The translations under genes and the position numbers were made by a program. Positions 52,200 to 62,835 of a stretch of 64,000 nt of DNA are shown here, one piece after another. How positions within the stretch are numbered: position 1 is the first letter of the stretch; each line of letters opens with the position of its first letter. Source of the DNA: Symbiodinium microadriaticum. Taxonomy: Eukaryota; Sar; Dinophyceae; Suessiales; Symbiodiniaceae. Location of the stretch: the NCBI GenBank assembly GCA_001939145.1, contig LSRX01000252.1:107957-171956 (forward strand), in the 5' to 3' direction. The notes under the pieces were generated by a model. The model saw only the letters and a list, made by a program, of their open reading frames with translations, had not been told where the DNA came from and made no database searches.

Positions 52200-52275
52200 G
52201 ATCTTTAGTAACCTTTTTTAGGGTTCCTTCTTATGATTTCCTTATATAAATTGCTAAAACGCTAGGTTCTTTGGG
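52200..52275. repeat. Dispersed phrase shared with 60605-60678
   Basis: TTCTTATGATTTCCTTATAT and the flanking GGGTTCC and TAGGTTCTT words correspond to CTATCATGACTTCCTTATAC with the same flanks near 60630. About 75 bp, perhaps a decayed element. Confidence 0.5.
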
Positions 52276-52489
52276 TTTAGGACTTCCCCTTAAGCCCGAA
52301 ACCCTAAACCCGAAGATGCTACTTTCAGATGACAGAGCCAGTGACACCCGCAGGTTTGGGGTAGATTGGTTTAGGGTCTAGGGTAGACTGCACAAAGAAA
52401 TGCCGAGCCAGTCCTATCAAGGCCTGCCTGGTCCAAGAAGCAGCGCCACTGCAGCTTGGAAAGCGATAGCGCAACAAGAAAGCTGGGTT

Positions 52490-52600
52490 AGGGCTTATTT
52501 AGGGGTTTAGGGGTTAGGGGTTTAGGGGTTTAGCGGTTTAGGATTTAGGGGTTTAGGGGTTTAGGGGTTTAGGGCTTAGGGGTTTAGGGGTTTAGGCTTA
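52490..52600 (+). repeat. Octamer TTTAGGGG array
   Basis: About 13 units of TTTAGGGG, eight bases each. Confidence 0.9.
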
Positions 52601-52858
52601 AACCCAAGGCGCACATCACACCAGTTTGTTACAGCAACAACACTAGTCCATCAATCGCTCTCGGCGAGGACACCATGCAGTACCAGCAGCAACAACAACG
52701 AGAACGGCAACAACCCCAAACCCTACACACTAAATAAATCCTAAACCCTAAAGACTCAAGCCTTACCCCAGAACCTTAAACCCTGCACACTAAATCCTAA
52801 GGTCCTAAACCCTAAACACTTCAGGCTAAACCCTGAACCCATAGCAGAAGTCACTGAC

Positions 52859-52995
52859 CTGTACGCGATTTCAAAACCTCCTGATCTCGGAAGTGCTTTG
52901 AGGCTGCCGCGGTGGAGGCTGCAGCTCCCATAATGGCAGAGCCCATGAAGGCCTCCAAGACATGCCGTGGTAGCAATAAAATAAGGGGCATCAGA
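52859..52995 (-). CDS. Candidate internal exon, helical Ala-rich segment
   Basis: On minus, TATGCTAATTTATGCAG (a branch-like GCTAAT and a CAG acceptor at 52996) is followed by 137 nt open in one frame and ended by CAG|GTCAGTGA at 52859/52858. The 45 codons read as a hydrophobic then Ala/Ser-rich, charged segment (HVLEAFMGSAIMGAAASTAA, then SKHFRDQEVLKSRT). Another minus frame is also open across it (52756-53001). Function unknown. The intron to its 3' side would be heptamer DNA. Confidence 0.3.
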
Positions 52996-53099
52996 CTGCA
53001 TAAATTAGCATAGGGTTCCTTTAAAGGGTTCCTTATAACTTATAATATTACATAGTCTCTTGCCCTTCCTCGCTTTTGTATGTATGAGGCTTGAGGATG

Positions 53100-53170
53100 T
53101 CGGACTTTGGTTTTGGGCTCGTGGGCTTTAGCTTTAAGGGTTTAGGATTTAGGGTTTAGGGTTACGGTCT
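53100..53170 (+). repeat. Decayed TTTAGGG patch
   Basis: A few TTTAGGG units between unique phrases. 53230-53510 to the right has short protein-like minus frames, for example ending KQCMAEAAKKA at about 53428, too short to call. Confidence 0.6.
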
Positions 53171-53725
53171 TAGCTTTATAGGGTCCAGGATGTGGGGGTT
53201 GGGGTCTAAGTCTAGGGTTCAAGGGTTCCTTGTGGCAGGTGCTACTATGACCACACTGTCGTCTGCATGATATACTCCGACCTCTCCTTGCTCAGGAGCA
53301 CATAGGGACATACGGCCCTATGGTTATGATAACACGTCTGAAACACCGTAAACTAAACCCTGAACCCTGAAGCCCGTAAGCCGCGAAACCTTTAATCCAA
53401 ATGAACCCCAGGCAAATCACGCCTTCTTTGCTGCCTCGGCCATGCACTGCTTGACTTGCTCGCATGCGGGTGGTGCCTTCATTTGGAGACCCAAGTATAC
53501 ACAAGTTCAGGGTTTAGGATTTAGGTTCTGACTGCAGTGGACCTTGACACTGAACTCTAAGCATCAGGAACCTCAGCGTAAGGACCCCTATAGGCCTTGG
53601 GGCTTGATGTTTCCCCGCTGTTGTCAACTAGGAAAGGATTTGATGGCGGCTGAATGCCCCAAGGTACAGGCAAGACCTGAGATGTGAAACTTGACTCGCA
53701 ACCTCGACTTGCGGATCTATGCTTC

Positions 53726-54109
53726 CTATAAGGGATTTGTAATAAGCGTCACTGCAAATGGGGGCCATGTTTTAAAGGTACGCGATCTTGCATCCGCCGC
53801 TGGATGATGGTCGGGACTCCAGTTGGACACAGGCAGGTATTTAAAACCAACGTCCAGTTCCGGTTGCGGCACGTTGAAAGACTCCCACAGCACGGGCTCG
53901 TGTTCCATGCATTTATTTGGCTGGAGTACAGGTTCAGAACTAGATAGAAATGACTTTGAGCATCGTGTGTAGTTCATGTGCATGAGGATTGTGTTCTCAA
54001 CATGAAGCACAAACACCAGATGCAGAAATGCACTTCGCATGTCCCTCCCCTTTCTGAAACAAGAATGACCAGCCCGACACAAATGGACCAGAGTCCAACT
54101 CGGAAACAC
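53726..54109 (-). CDS. Weak candidate ORF, 127 codons
   Basis: The longest clean non-repetitive minus frame in this heptamer-free island. It has scattered Cys, a hydrophobic patch (AFLHLVFVLHV, residues about 27-37) and a protein-like end (VGFKYLPVSNWSPDHHPAAD). No family or splice support. Confidence 0.25.
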   Translation of the reverse strand: MFPSWTLVHLCRAGHSCFRKGRDMRSAFLHLVFVLHVENTILMHMNYTRCSKSFLSSSEPVLQPNKCMEHEPVLWESFNVPQPELDVGFKYLPVSNWSPDHHPAADARSRTFKTWPPFAVTLITNPL

Positions 54110-55215
54110 CCACCCTTGAAGACCTTAACCATTGTACACCATCAATCAAAGTTACTTAGGATCGCTATACGATGTCAATGTTTTACATAATACTGGCGCG
54201 TGGGTATGTACAAAATACATTACATAGTCTCCACTTGTGTATCGACTTTGGCTGCAACCGGTCTACAGAACAGGAGCCAGTTAAGACACTCCGAGCTCGC
54301 GGCCACGCAATCTTTTTGCGTAATGTGGAACACCACCATGCCGCCCAACCCGGCGCCTCCGGGGATGCGGGATTTGGGTTTAGTACTTAGGGCACATGGA
54401 GGTGGTAATCGGCGCATTGGGACTGACAATGAGCATTCATAATGCCGAAGGTGTCTGTAGTAGTCAGAGTACTGTAATCAAGAGTATCGACAAAACACCA
54501 CATATAATGTCGCTGGTCAATACACACAATAAGATGATAGTGAACAGTGGTACTCCCAGATATTGTAGTCATGCTACTGACAAGGCCTGCAGAGGGGGCG
54601 CTATAGCAACCAACATACTAGCACAGTAGCACGAGATAGCAGCATGGATAGCACCGTGCGAGCTGGGAACCTGCAACAACAGTTATGATCGTGGTGCTTG
54701 GTAATGATGGGGACGATGCAGATGGTTGGTGGGAGTTGCTGGTTGTCAGGGCAGTGAGGGCCTTGACTCTCACGTCGAAAACCGACACAGAGCGACTCAG
54801 CAGTACTCGAACAACTAGTGCTCTTCGTGGCAATGGCAACATTACAAGAGCGATTCAGGAACAGCCATACTGAGGACTGTCGATCAACACATTTCACTTC
54901 TTATAATGGTCGTAATAACACTACGGAAGTTCAAGATGAACTGGCCATTGGTTGGTCATCGCAACAGACATGGTAGTTTTGGGACGGGGGAGTGCTGCTT
55001 GCACAGCTGGTAAGCAAACTAGCGTTTGCACCAGTAGAACTAGAAGTTTCGGACTTGTTAGCCCGACAACAGCTGCGATGGTACTTGCTACATGCATATT
55101 TGTCATGAAGCCCAGCTAGTAGAAACAATAGCACCAGTATGTTTGAAACGATCATAGTAGGGTTCGTTCATATTCACACCAACGACCATAAAAACTTGTC
55201 ACCTGTCATGATCAG
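54110..55215. other. Heptamer-free island with overlapping frames
   Basis: Both strands carry several open frames of 60-98 codons (for example 54200-54442 plus, 54601-54897 minus, 54921-55106 minus with a signal-like VVGLTSPKLLVLLVQTLVCL). No motif distinguishes them. Genes may be here but their strand cannot be set from sequence alone. Confidence 0.25.
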
Positions 55216-55487
55216 CGTTTAACAGTGCCCGGATTTCAGTCCCTGGAGATAGCTTCACCACTGCAGATGCGCTGCAGATGCACCAATGATCCTGAGGACA
55301 TGATGAACATGGCCGCAGCCCTGCACGGTTCTCCTGAGTCCAACAGCAATCTTGCCATAGCAAAAGATAGGCAAATCAACACCAGCGACATTCGGGTTTT
55401 CTCGGGGGGACATTCACACACAGCGTGGAGCTCCACCGGCCTCAAACCTCGAACCGTCTACGAACGCCAGAATACGAACCCTGCAAC

Positions 55488-55652
55488 CTTGGCAAGCAAG
55501 CCTGCAGCTGCGGCGATATTGCTGGACTGCGGATTCATTGGATTGAACGCTTGGGCCGGACTCGAGTTCAACGGATTCGAGTTGAACGGGCTGCCCATCA
55601 TCTGGCCGCCATGTAGGCTTCCCAGCTGGAAGCCTGTTGACACCTGCAGCAA
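55488..55652 (-). CDS. Candidate internal exon, Asn/Pro/Ser-rich
   Basis: On minus an acceptor (CTAATGTGTGTATATTCAG) precedes 165 nt, exactly 55 codons, ending AAG|GTTGCA. The peptide is low-complexity but protein-like: GSLHGGQMMGSPFNSNPLNS, then a Pro/Asn stretch and NIAAAAGLLAK. Such segments occur in disordered regions of regulatory proteins; no family can be named. The plus strand is also open (55225-55656). Confidence 0.3.
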
Positions 55653-55702
55653 CTGAATATACACACATTAGGCTAAGATGCTCGGGATCTTTCTGTTCCA
55701 CT

Positions 55703-55855
55703 ACTACTGCAACTACCCCTACCGCTACTAGCACAACGACGACGACGACTACAAGTGCTACTGTTACTGCTGCTGCTACTGCTACTGTTACCGCTACTAT
55801 AACTACTACTGCTACTGCTACGACTACTACGACGAGTACTACGACTACGACGGCG

Positions 55856-55898
<43 letters not shown>

Positions 55899-56635
55899 GT
55901 ACTACTAGTACTACTAGTACTACTAGTACNNNNNNNNNNNNNNNNNNNNNNNNNNNNNNNNNNNNNNNNNNNNNNNNNNNNNNNNNNNNNNNNNNNNNNN
56001 NNNNNNNNNNNNNNNNNNNNNNNNNNNNNNNNNNNNNNNNNNNNNNNNNNNNNNNNNNNNNNNNNNNNNNNNNNNNNNNNNNNNNNNNNNNNNNNNNNNN
56101 NNNNNNNNNNNNNNNNNNNNNNNNNNNNNNNNNNNNNNNNNNNNNNNNNNNNNNNNNNNNNNNNNNNNNNNNNNNNNNNNNNNNNNNNNNNNNNNNNNNN
56201 NNNNNNNNNNNNNNNNNNNNNNNNNNNNNNNNNNNNNNNNNNNNNNNNNNNNNNNNNNNNNNNNNNNNNNNNNNNNNNNNNNNNNNNNNNNNNNNNNNNN
56301 NNNNNNNNNNNNNNNNNNNNNNNNNNNNNNNNNNNNNNNNNNNNNNNNNNNNNNNNNNNNNNNNNNNNNNNNNNNNNNNNNNNNNNNNNNNNNNNNNNNN
56401 NNNNNNNNNNNNNNNNNNNNNNNNNNNNNNNNNNNNNNNNNNNNNNNNNNNNNNNNNNNNNNNNNNNNNNNNNNNNNNNNNNNNNNNNNNNNNNNNNNNN
56501 NNNNNNNNNNNNNNNNNNTCTACTTCTACTTCTACTTCTACTTCTACTTCTACTTCTACTTCTACTTTTTTTCTACTTCTACTTCTACTTCTACTTTTTT
56601 TCTACTTCTACTTCTACTTCTACTTCTACTTCTAT
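55703..56635. repeat. (ACT)n and (TTCTAC)n tracts around a 589-base gap
   Basis: A degenerate ACT/ACG/GCT tract becomes nearly pure ACT, then (ACTAGT)n, then the n gap 55930-56518, and resumes as (TTCTAC)n. A plus frame reads Thr/Ser throughout but crosses the gap, so it is not called. Gap length may be an estimate. Confidence 0.95.
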
Positions 56636-56639
56636 TAGT

Positions 56640-57224
56640 CATTAGTCTACTACTGCTACTGCGCCGCTGCACACTCCTGTTGTTTATGTCTTGTGTACCC
56701 TACATCGACATGATTTCGTTCTTACTGATGCTTTGCGGATCTTTCCCCCCATTCCCCACGTGGCCATTCCCATTTCCATCCTGTGCGTTCGTGTTTCCTT
56801 CACGAACCGGGCCCAGTAGGAAGCCCGTGGTCCCTAGACGACAATTGGGCTCCAGCGCTTCCAAGGCCACAGTTTCGGGTTTAGGGTTTCGGGATTAGGG
56901 TTTAGGGTTTAGGGGTTTGAATTTAGGGTTTCGGGTTTCGGGCGGCAGCTCTTGTACAACAGAGTGAGGCTCGAAAAGCATCCCTGTCCCTGACGAAAAC
57001 GCAGAGTGCAAAGTCAACAGACATGCAAGCCGAACAAAACCGACCGCAAGTCGTAAGCCATCGGAAGCCCCAAAAAACCCTACACCCCAAACCCTGCACC
57101 CGATGCCTAACAGAAACCCGAAATTCCAAAGCCCCCGAGTCGTTACTCGCCTTTCCCACGGAAGGCGCCATGACTTCTCGCTCAATCATTTCATTAAGAG
57201 GAGGTCGGGTCGGACCTTCAATAG
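56640..57224. other. Unique stretch with TTTAGGG run
   Basis: 56680-56898 plus encodes a Phe/Pro-rich 72-codon frame. TTTAGGG units lie at 56879-56945. Frames at 56895-57229 on both strands are unrecognised. Confidence 0.35.
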
Positions 57225-57302
57225 TATAGGGGCCTGAATAATTAAATTGAATAGGGTTTTGGGTATACTTTATACTATAACTTTAGTAAGGAGCCTCCAA
57301 AT
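57225..57302 (+). mobile_element. MITE-like element, family B, 3'-truncated
   Basis: TATAGGGGCCTGAATAATTA, then GGGTTTTGGGTATACTTTAT and ACTATAACTTTAGTAAGGAG match the left two thirds of the full copies; the right terminal repeat is absent. Confidence 0.7.
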
Positions 57303-57479
57303 AGTAGGTTTAGAGATTGTGTTGCTGAGCGTGCTACACTGCTCATCGCAACCGTCAGCGTCATCAATGCTAAGAGCTGGCAGTACTCCCGTCAAGCTCA
57401 AGGGGCCACGAAGATGCAACCCTAAGCCCTAAACCCTAAACACTAAATCCTACAACGCACAAGGGCAAACAAGGCTTTC

Positions 57480-58030
57480 AACACCTGAGCAGCTGTAAGG
57501 CGAAGTCCAGAAACTTCAAGGTGCCTCAAGATACTGTAGCTAGCACTTTCTGGTAGTGCTTAGGGTTTAGGGTTTAGGGCCTCGCCCAGCGAATGAAAGA
57601 CAACTCATGAAGGTCAAAGGGTTGAGTCCTGGTGGCTGCAGCATGTGCCTGTAGCGCAAGGCCGGGGAGTTGTCGGGGTATAGGGTTTAGGGTTACTTTT
57701 CGATTCGTTGGTTCATGCTTTCGGCGGGTCCCGCAGTTGCCCGTTCATACGAAAACACCCATGGTATAGTACAGACTGCTTAGCACAGGGCCCCTGTAAA
57801 TCGATCCCCAATTTAGAACAGCTTTGTTGATAGGGTTTCTGCTCCTGAACTTAGTATCAACCATCATCTGCACATAGAGAGTCAAGCTCCGTTTAAAGCC
57901 GTACACACACACACACACTCGCCAGGAACTGGCCTTCAAGATTGGCAAAGGAAGAAAGAACGAAGCGCGGCCTAGCTGGAAGCCTCATCCAAACGCGTCT
58001 GGTGTAAGGCTGGAAGGAGGCTACGACCGA
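57480..58030. other. Mixed stretch, no supported gene
   Basis: Short TTTAGGG runs at about 57562 and 57682, and an (AC)n run at 57901-57917. One unrecognised minus ORF (57745-57948). Confidence 0.4.
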
Positions 58031-58033
58031 GAA

Positions 58034-58145
58034 CCTAAACCCTAAACCCTAAATCCTAAACCCAGAACCCTAAACCCTAAATCCTAAACCCAAACCCCCA
58101 AACCCTAGACCCAAAACCCCAAACCCTAAATCCCATAAATCCTAA
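58034..58145 (-). repeat. CCCTAAA array
   Basis: About 15 units; CCCTAAATCCTAAACCCAGA-like blocks repeat twice. Confidence 0.85.
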
Positions 58146-58263
58146 GCTGCACAACCCTCCCGTCTTTCTTCTTCGCACAGGAGATGACTGGATCCTCTGC
58201 GATCTCGAAAGGTGGGAGCTCCAAGGACCCAGGGGCCCCCTAGACCCTCAACCCTAAATTCGA

Positions 58264-58375
58264 CGGTTTAGGGGTTTAGGGGTTTCAGGGGTTTAGAGGC
58301 TTTAGGGGTTTAGAGGGTTTAGGGGTTTAGAGGCTTTAGGGGTTTAGGGGGTTTAGGGGTTTAGGGGGTTTAGGG
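58264..58375 (+). repeat. TTTAGGGG array with TTTAGAGGC units
   Basis: Octamers TTTAGGGG alternate with TTTAGAGG(C), giving a 17-bp double unit repeated about four times. Confidence 0.85.
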
Positions 58376-58399
58376 TCGTAGATTCAAATCTAGATTGTA

Positions 58400-60250
58400 G
58401 GCAGAAGTATCTGAGTCCTAGACTTAGGTTTCAATCTTGTGAGGATTCTGGCAGATTGTAGAGCTTCAGAAGAACGGGCTTTCGATGCAACCGGAGTGCT
58501 CTGTGGCCGGGTACGCTACACGCAAAACCTCGCCATATTGTCGTCTTCTGTCAAGACTAAGTGGGTTAAGGGTTTAGGGTATAGGGTGAAATACCTCGAC
58601 CCCTCGCCTTGCCTTCGGCGTCGGCTTCAGCTGAGTCTTATGTTGCAGGGCTTTCGGGTTTGTCGTCGTCTGTGCAAGCTTAGGCTTTGATTTGGCATTT
58701 CGGCTTGCAGAGTCTACTGTGCCGGGTGGCTACAGAGCTCCACCAGCAGTTCACCAGAAGGATCGCACTGGAGGTATCTGCAAGAGTTGGTTGCGACTCG
58801 GCGCACAGCGGCTGACCGATGAACACTTGATAGACATCAAGACACAGAGGCGATGCTACTTTATCAAACAGTATTACGAAACACTCACAAGCACCCACAA
58901 CCTAGCTTGATACCAACTCGGGTGACACATGCACAACCTTATTCTAGGGGCCGTAGCTTTTCGCCGTGATGTTCTGATTAGAAAGGGACTACAAGGTGCA
59001 TATTATTGCCAACCATTCAGACACCTCTACCAGCCTAGATCGAATCACCATCTTTCTTAGGGTTCGTTGTGCTTACAGTATAATGTACCTCAAAGGTTTT
59101 TTCCTCATTGTTAATGCCGTAAACGAACTTCGAAGATGTTGTCAACCTCTTGCAGCATCACGAAGCATGGCTGGGCCACTGCAGCTCAGAAGACAAGAAA
59201 AGTCATAATCGCTATAGATCGTCCCAATCCTGAGATGCAAGGCACATCGTAAGGTAACCTGCTTGGCTCAAGGCTTAACATAGAGGCCTAAATTATTACA
59301 ACATGGCTTCGAGGTAAATTGCATGCCTCATACACCCGGACCTCTTCTGTCTGTCTAAGCCCAGTGTACTTAATGAAGCAATATTTAAGACCAAGCTCCC
59401 CCCCCAAGCCCTTGCCACTGAAGCCAGGAACCTTAAGCCCGAAGCTGAAGACCCCTCTGTAGACCAACAAGCTGGGCTCTGACACCCAGAAACCGGGCAC
59501 CACGGGACCTTCAAGGAAGATATCACTTTACACACACCCTGAATTCCAGCAGCAAGGACAGATAAGCAACGAGTCATCCTGAGGAGTGAACTATGTATTA
59601 CATGTTAGGCAGAAATTGAAGCTGGTGTGTGAATCGGAGCACCATCGACAACCTGGGTCATGAATTTGGGTGTGTAGGGTTTAAGGTTTGGCGTGTCGGG
59701 CTTGTGATCATGGCTAGTAGCCAGAGCAGCAAGAGCAGCCAGAACAGCAGTAGCCGGGCCATGGCACTGATGGAATAAAGAGGCCATATAGTGTCTTGAT
59801 GCTAATAGGGTCTCGGTAGCACATTAGACCTTGATCATATAGAGAAAGGTGATACCATTACCATTGATTCGGAGCCCTGCATGCCGAGAAGCAACATCAT
59901 CATGATAGCCGGCACCGCTACATGCAGCTTTGACGTCGTCATCATCACCACACTAATCATAACAATCTGAGAACATGAGGGTCCACTGCAAAAACACGTG
60001 GAAATCTTGATACATCATTTGTCGTCGTCGCACTCTCGGCTTGTGGGTTCTTATCGACACTAACCCCTCAACCCTGAACCCTAAGCCCATTAAGCGCTCA
60101 ACAGTAAAGTACAGTGTACTGACTACCATCACGTGCGGCCCAACCGCGATGGGCTCCTCGGAGACGGGCACATGGAAGCCCTCGAGAGCAGACTTTCATT
60201 CGGCCATGGGCAGAAAGCCAATCCACGGGGCAGGCTATTTGGGAGCCCTA
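58400..60250. other. Unique stretch with weak ORFs and family B remnants
   Basis: Plus frames 58439-58690 and 58692-58910 (the second ends with a protein-like stretch, TDEHLIDIKTQRRCYFIKQY) and minus frames 58680-58898, 59288-59577 and 59605-59787 overlap. 58946-59031 looks like a decayed family B copy (TAGGGGCCGTAG to CCATTCAGACACCTCTA). Confidence 0.3.
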
Positions 60251-60252
60251 CG

Positions 60253-60349
60253 GTTGATGATATAAATCCTGCATTACCTTGAGGACCCTAAACCATGGGA
60301 AATATGGTATATTCCTTCTTATGGGTAATGCAGGATTTATATCATCAAC
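60253..60349 (-). mobile_element. MITE-like element, family C, perfect 26-bp TIR
   Basis: GTTGATGATATAAATCCTGC(ATTACC) at 60253-60278 is exactly complementary to 60324-60349. About 97 bp, with a 45-bp loop holding ACCCTAAACC and GGTATATTCC. It aligns with 45967-46066 throughout. Confidence 0.95.
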
Positions 60350-60604
60350 GGTATAATTACTTAGTCCTAAAACCAGAGACCCTAAACCCAACCATCTACC
60401 CTTGACCTCCCAGGTTCGGGGTCTAGCAGTTTTGCATAGAGACCTTATGTCTATGGGTTCGGCCTGGAGTGAAGGGTTTAGGGACGATGACCACCTGGAA
60501 TGGTCGTACCTGACGCCCGGTGACCTTTGTAAGGTTGACGACAAAGGGCTTAGGGTTTATAGGGTTTAGGTACTCTAGCCTAGACCCTACCCGGACCGGA
60601 CCCT

Positions 60605-60678
60605 ATAAAACCTTCCTTTTGAAGGATCCCTATCATGACTTCCTTATACAAGTCTTTAAAAAAGGTAGGTTCTTGTAG
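60605..60678. repeat. Dispersed phrase shared with 52200-52275
   Basis: ACCTTCCTTTTGAAGGATCC, then CTATCATGACTTCCTTATAC and TAGGTTCTT. It has an internal AAGGATCC palindrome. Confidence 0.5.
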
Positions 60679-60750
60679 GGGTTCCAGGTAGCCCCTAACC
60701 CTAGTCCATTAGTTAGATCCTTGTTCGCTTCGCTGCTCACAGCCATTTTG

Positions 60751-60860
60751 GGGTTCTTGTGAAGGGATGTAATTTAAGTTACCATAATAAGGAAACCCCG
60801 TTATTTACTAGAGATTCCTATTATTATGGTAAATTAAATAGACCCCCTTAACAAGAACCC
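60751..60860. mobile_element. MITE-like element, family H
   Basis: 110 bp. GGGTTCTTGTGAAGGG at the left and CCCTTAACAAGAACCC at the right are inverted, and the inverted match continues inward through AATTTAAGTTACCATAATAA. No clear target duplication. Single copy in this window. Confidence 0.75.
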
Positions 60861-61026
60861 AGTTCTTTCACACGGGGCCAGCCCTGTTAGAGCTTGGCCG
60901 GTGCTCCACGCAAGGAAGCACTAAACCCTAAACTCTAAACCCTAAAACGATAAGACTCTCTGAGCTTAAGCCGGGATTTTTGTTCGTTGAACTCCTTTCT
61001 TTGCTTAGGCCAGGTTAAGGGTTTAC

Positions 61027-61115
61027 CCAAAGGCTCCATGGTAGGTCCTGTTTGGGACTACCTTATAGAAGTATGAATATTAAACCCCCAAAAGGAACTA
61101 CTATGGAGCCTATTG
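61027..61115. mobile_element. MITE-like element, family I
   Basis: CCCAAAGGCTCCATGGTAGG at the left matches the complement of the right end CTACTATGGAGCCTATTGG. The end resembles the D/E core (CCCWAAGG then TCC). GTTTAC phrases flank both sides. Confidence 0.7.
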
Positions 61116-61877
61116 GTAGGGTTTACGGCTGAAGGTTGAGAGGATGTCCTCAACAGGTTATTTATAAGGGCTTCAATAGAAGCAATGGCTGGCACTCTAG
61201 CTAGTTTGTACGAGAAGCAACATTGTCGGACTGAGCTGACCACTACGGTTGTCACTACTTGGAGTCCTCCAATTTTCTGTTTGCAGTCGTGCTTTAATAG
61301 GTAAAACTTCTTGTCACTTCGCTTGCTGTACTACAAGAGCAGGTCACAATTATGACCCGTGGTATGTTGCCAGCACCCTCTACTAAGATTGCAACCCAGA
61401 CGCTGTCCTAAACCCGACCCGAATCACGCTGGGCCCCAAAATCACATGCCTTAAACACCTGAGGCTGAGACCCCGAAACTCGAGCATCCCAAGACCTAGA
61501 AGCCGACGACCCCAAGCCGAGCCCGAAGCGCTAAATGGGTAAAAACTACCAAAACTCACCAAAACCCAACACTCCTAAGCATCAAAACTCCAAAGCCGCA
61601 ATGCTCAAAAACGCCAAACCCTCAACCCGAACCCAACAAGAACACCTTGTGGAATCGCATAGAAACCTTATAGGTAACACCCCAACAAGACAGAGACGAC
61701 AGGGCTCGCGCAGGCGGAGCAAAGTGCTCGGGGGGGCCGGCTAGGAATTCCTGTCCAAAATCTATGTTCAGGCTTCTGGTATAAGTTCGTATGTATGGAC
61801 CGCTAGAGCAGCGAGTGTAGGCTGTTTATCAATCGAGCTTTGTCCCAACGTAGGGCACATCCCTGCCTTAAGTCCAG

Positions 61878-62003
61878 CATTTTGCGGCATTCGCACATGC
61901 TGCCTCAACCCCCGAAGTAGTGCTACCTCCAGATGACGACAAGTCTGACTCAGACGAGGAGTGCCTTCGCAACCTGAGCAACCTCCATCCCCCGCCACTT
62001 TAA
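61878..62003 (+). CDS. Candidate terminal exon with acidic Ser/Asp tail
   Basis: CACATCCCTGCCTTAAGTCCAG is a fair 3' splice site ending at 61877. It is followed by 41 codons in phase and TAA (62001-62003). The peptide ends LPPDDDKSDSDEECLRNLSN then LHPPPL, a typical disordered acidic tail that could be a casein-kinase-II target. A minus frame (61768-61998) is also open. The frame ends 22 bp before the stop of the minus ORF to the right, so the two would be convergent. Confidence 0.3.
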   Translation, partial: HFAAFAHAASTPEVVLPPDDDKSDSDEECLRNLSNLHPPPL

Positions 62004-62025
62004 CATTCCGGGAATGAGGGTAAGA

Positions 62026-62277
62026 TTACAGCCCGCCCATAAACCAGACAAATGGGACCCTGTCGAACAATAAAAAACGTCTGTCGCTGTGACTTACAGA
62101 CACGATAAAGGATTGTCCTGAAAGCACTACAAGACCCTTTTCATCAAAACTCAGGGCGCAAGCTAAGTCGAATTGTACGCCACCTATAATTTGCAATGAC
62201 TTACTGAACAATATATCGAGCAAAATAACCCGGCGGTCCGGAGGAATGTGCGGAGGTGGCAAGCCCGGCGGGGGCAT
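62026..62277 (-). CDS. Candidate ORF, 83 codons, beta-rich
   Basis: After a Pro-rich start (MPPPGLPPPHIPPDRR) the frame alternates hydrophobic and polar residues as in a globular beta protein (FDLACALSFDEKGLVVLSGQ, then SFIVSVSHSDRRFLLFD). A GTAAGT at about 62094 could be a donor. Family unrecognised. Confidence 0.3.
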   Translation of the reverse strand: MPPPGLPPPHIPPDRRVILLDILFSKSLQIIGGVQFDLACALSFDEKGLVVLSGQSFIVSVSHSDRRFLLFDRVPFVWFMGGL

Positions 62278-62432
62278 GAAACCTCAGCCGCTGTTTCGCT
62301 GGACTTGCGCAGATCATATCATACTCCTATTTTGCGCATTGAGACCAGCATGATCAATATGCTGCTACTGGTTATTGATGTTTTTAGCACAAAAAGAAGA
62401 AAAAGCTATTACTCCTTACACAGCTGCTGCTC

Positions 62433-62433
<1 letters not shown>

Positions 62434-62482
<49 letters not shown>

Positions 62483-62507
62483 GCTGCGACTGCTGCTGCT
62501 GCTGCTA

Positions 62508-62560
<53 letters not shown>

Positions 62561-62628
62561 ACTACTGCTTCTACTGCTACTACCTCACTACCGCTATCGC
62601 TACCGCTACCGCTACCACTACCACTACC

Positions 62629-62667
<39 letters not shown>

Positions 62668-62735
62668 ACTACTGCTTCTACTGCTACTACCTCACTACCG
62701 CTATCGCTACCGCTACCGCTACCACTACCACTACC

Positions 62736-62771
<36 letters not shown>

Positions 62772-62772
62772 A

Positions 62773-62835
<63 letters not shown>

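Noticed and set aside
55637..56638. 333-codon Thr/Ser ORF (mucin-like)
   Set aside because: It crosses a 589-base n gap and is made of ACT and TTCTAC repeats; variation falls at all codon positions.
45835..60544. A protein family sharing VDDINPALPI between ORFs at 45835-46092 and 60248-60544
   Set aside because: The shared peptide is the translated end of the family C element in both places, so it reflects DNA repeat identity.
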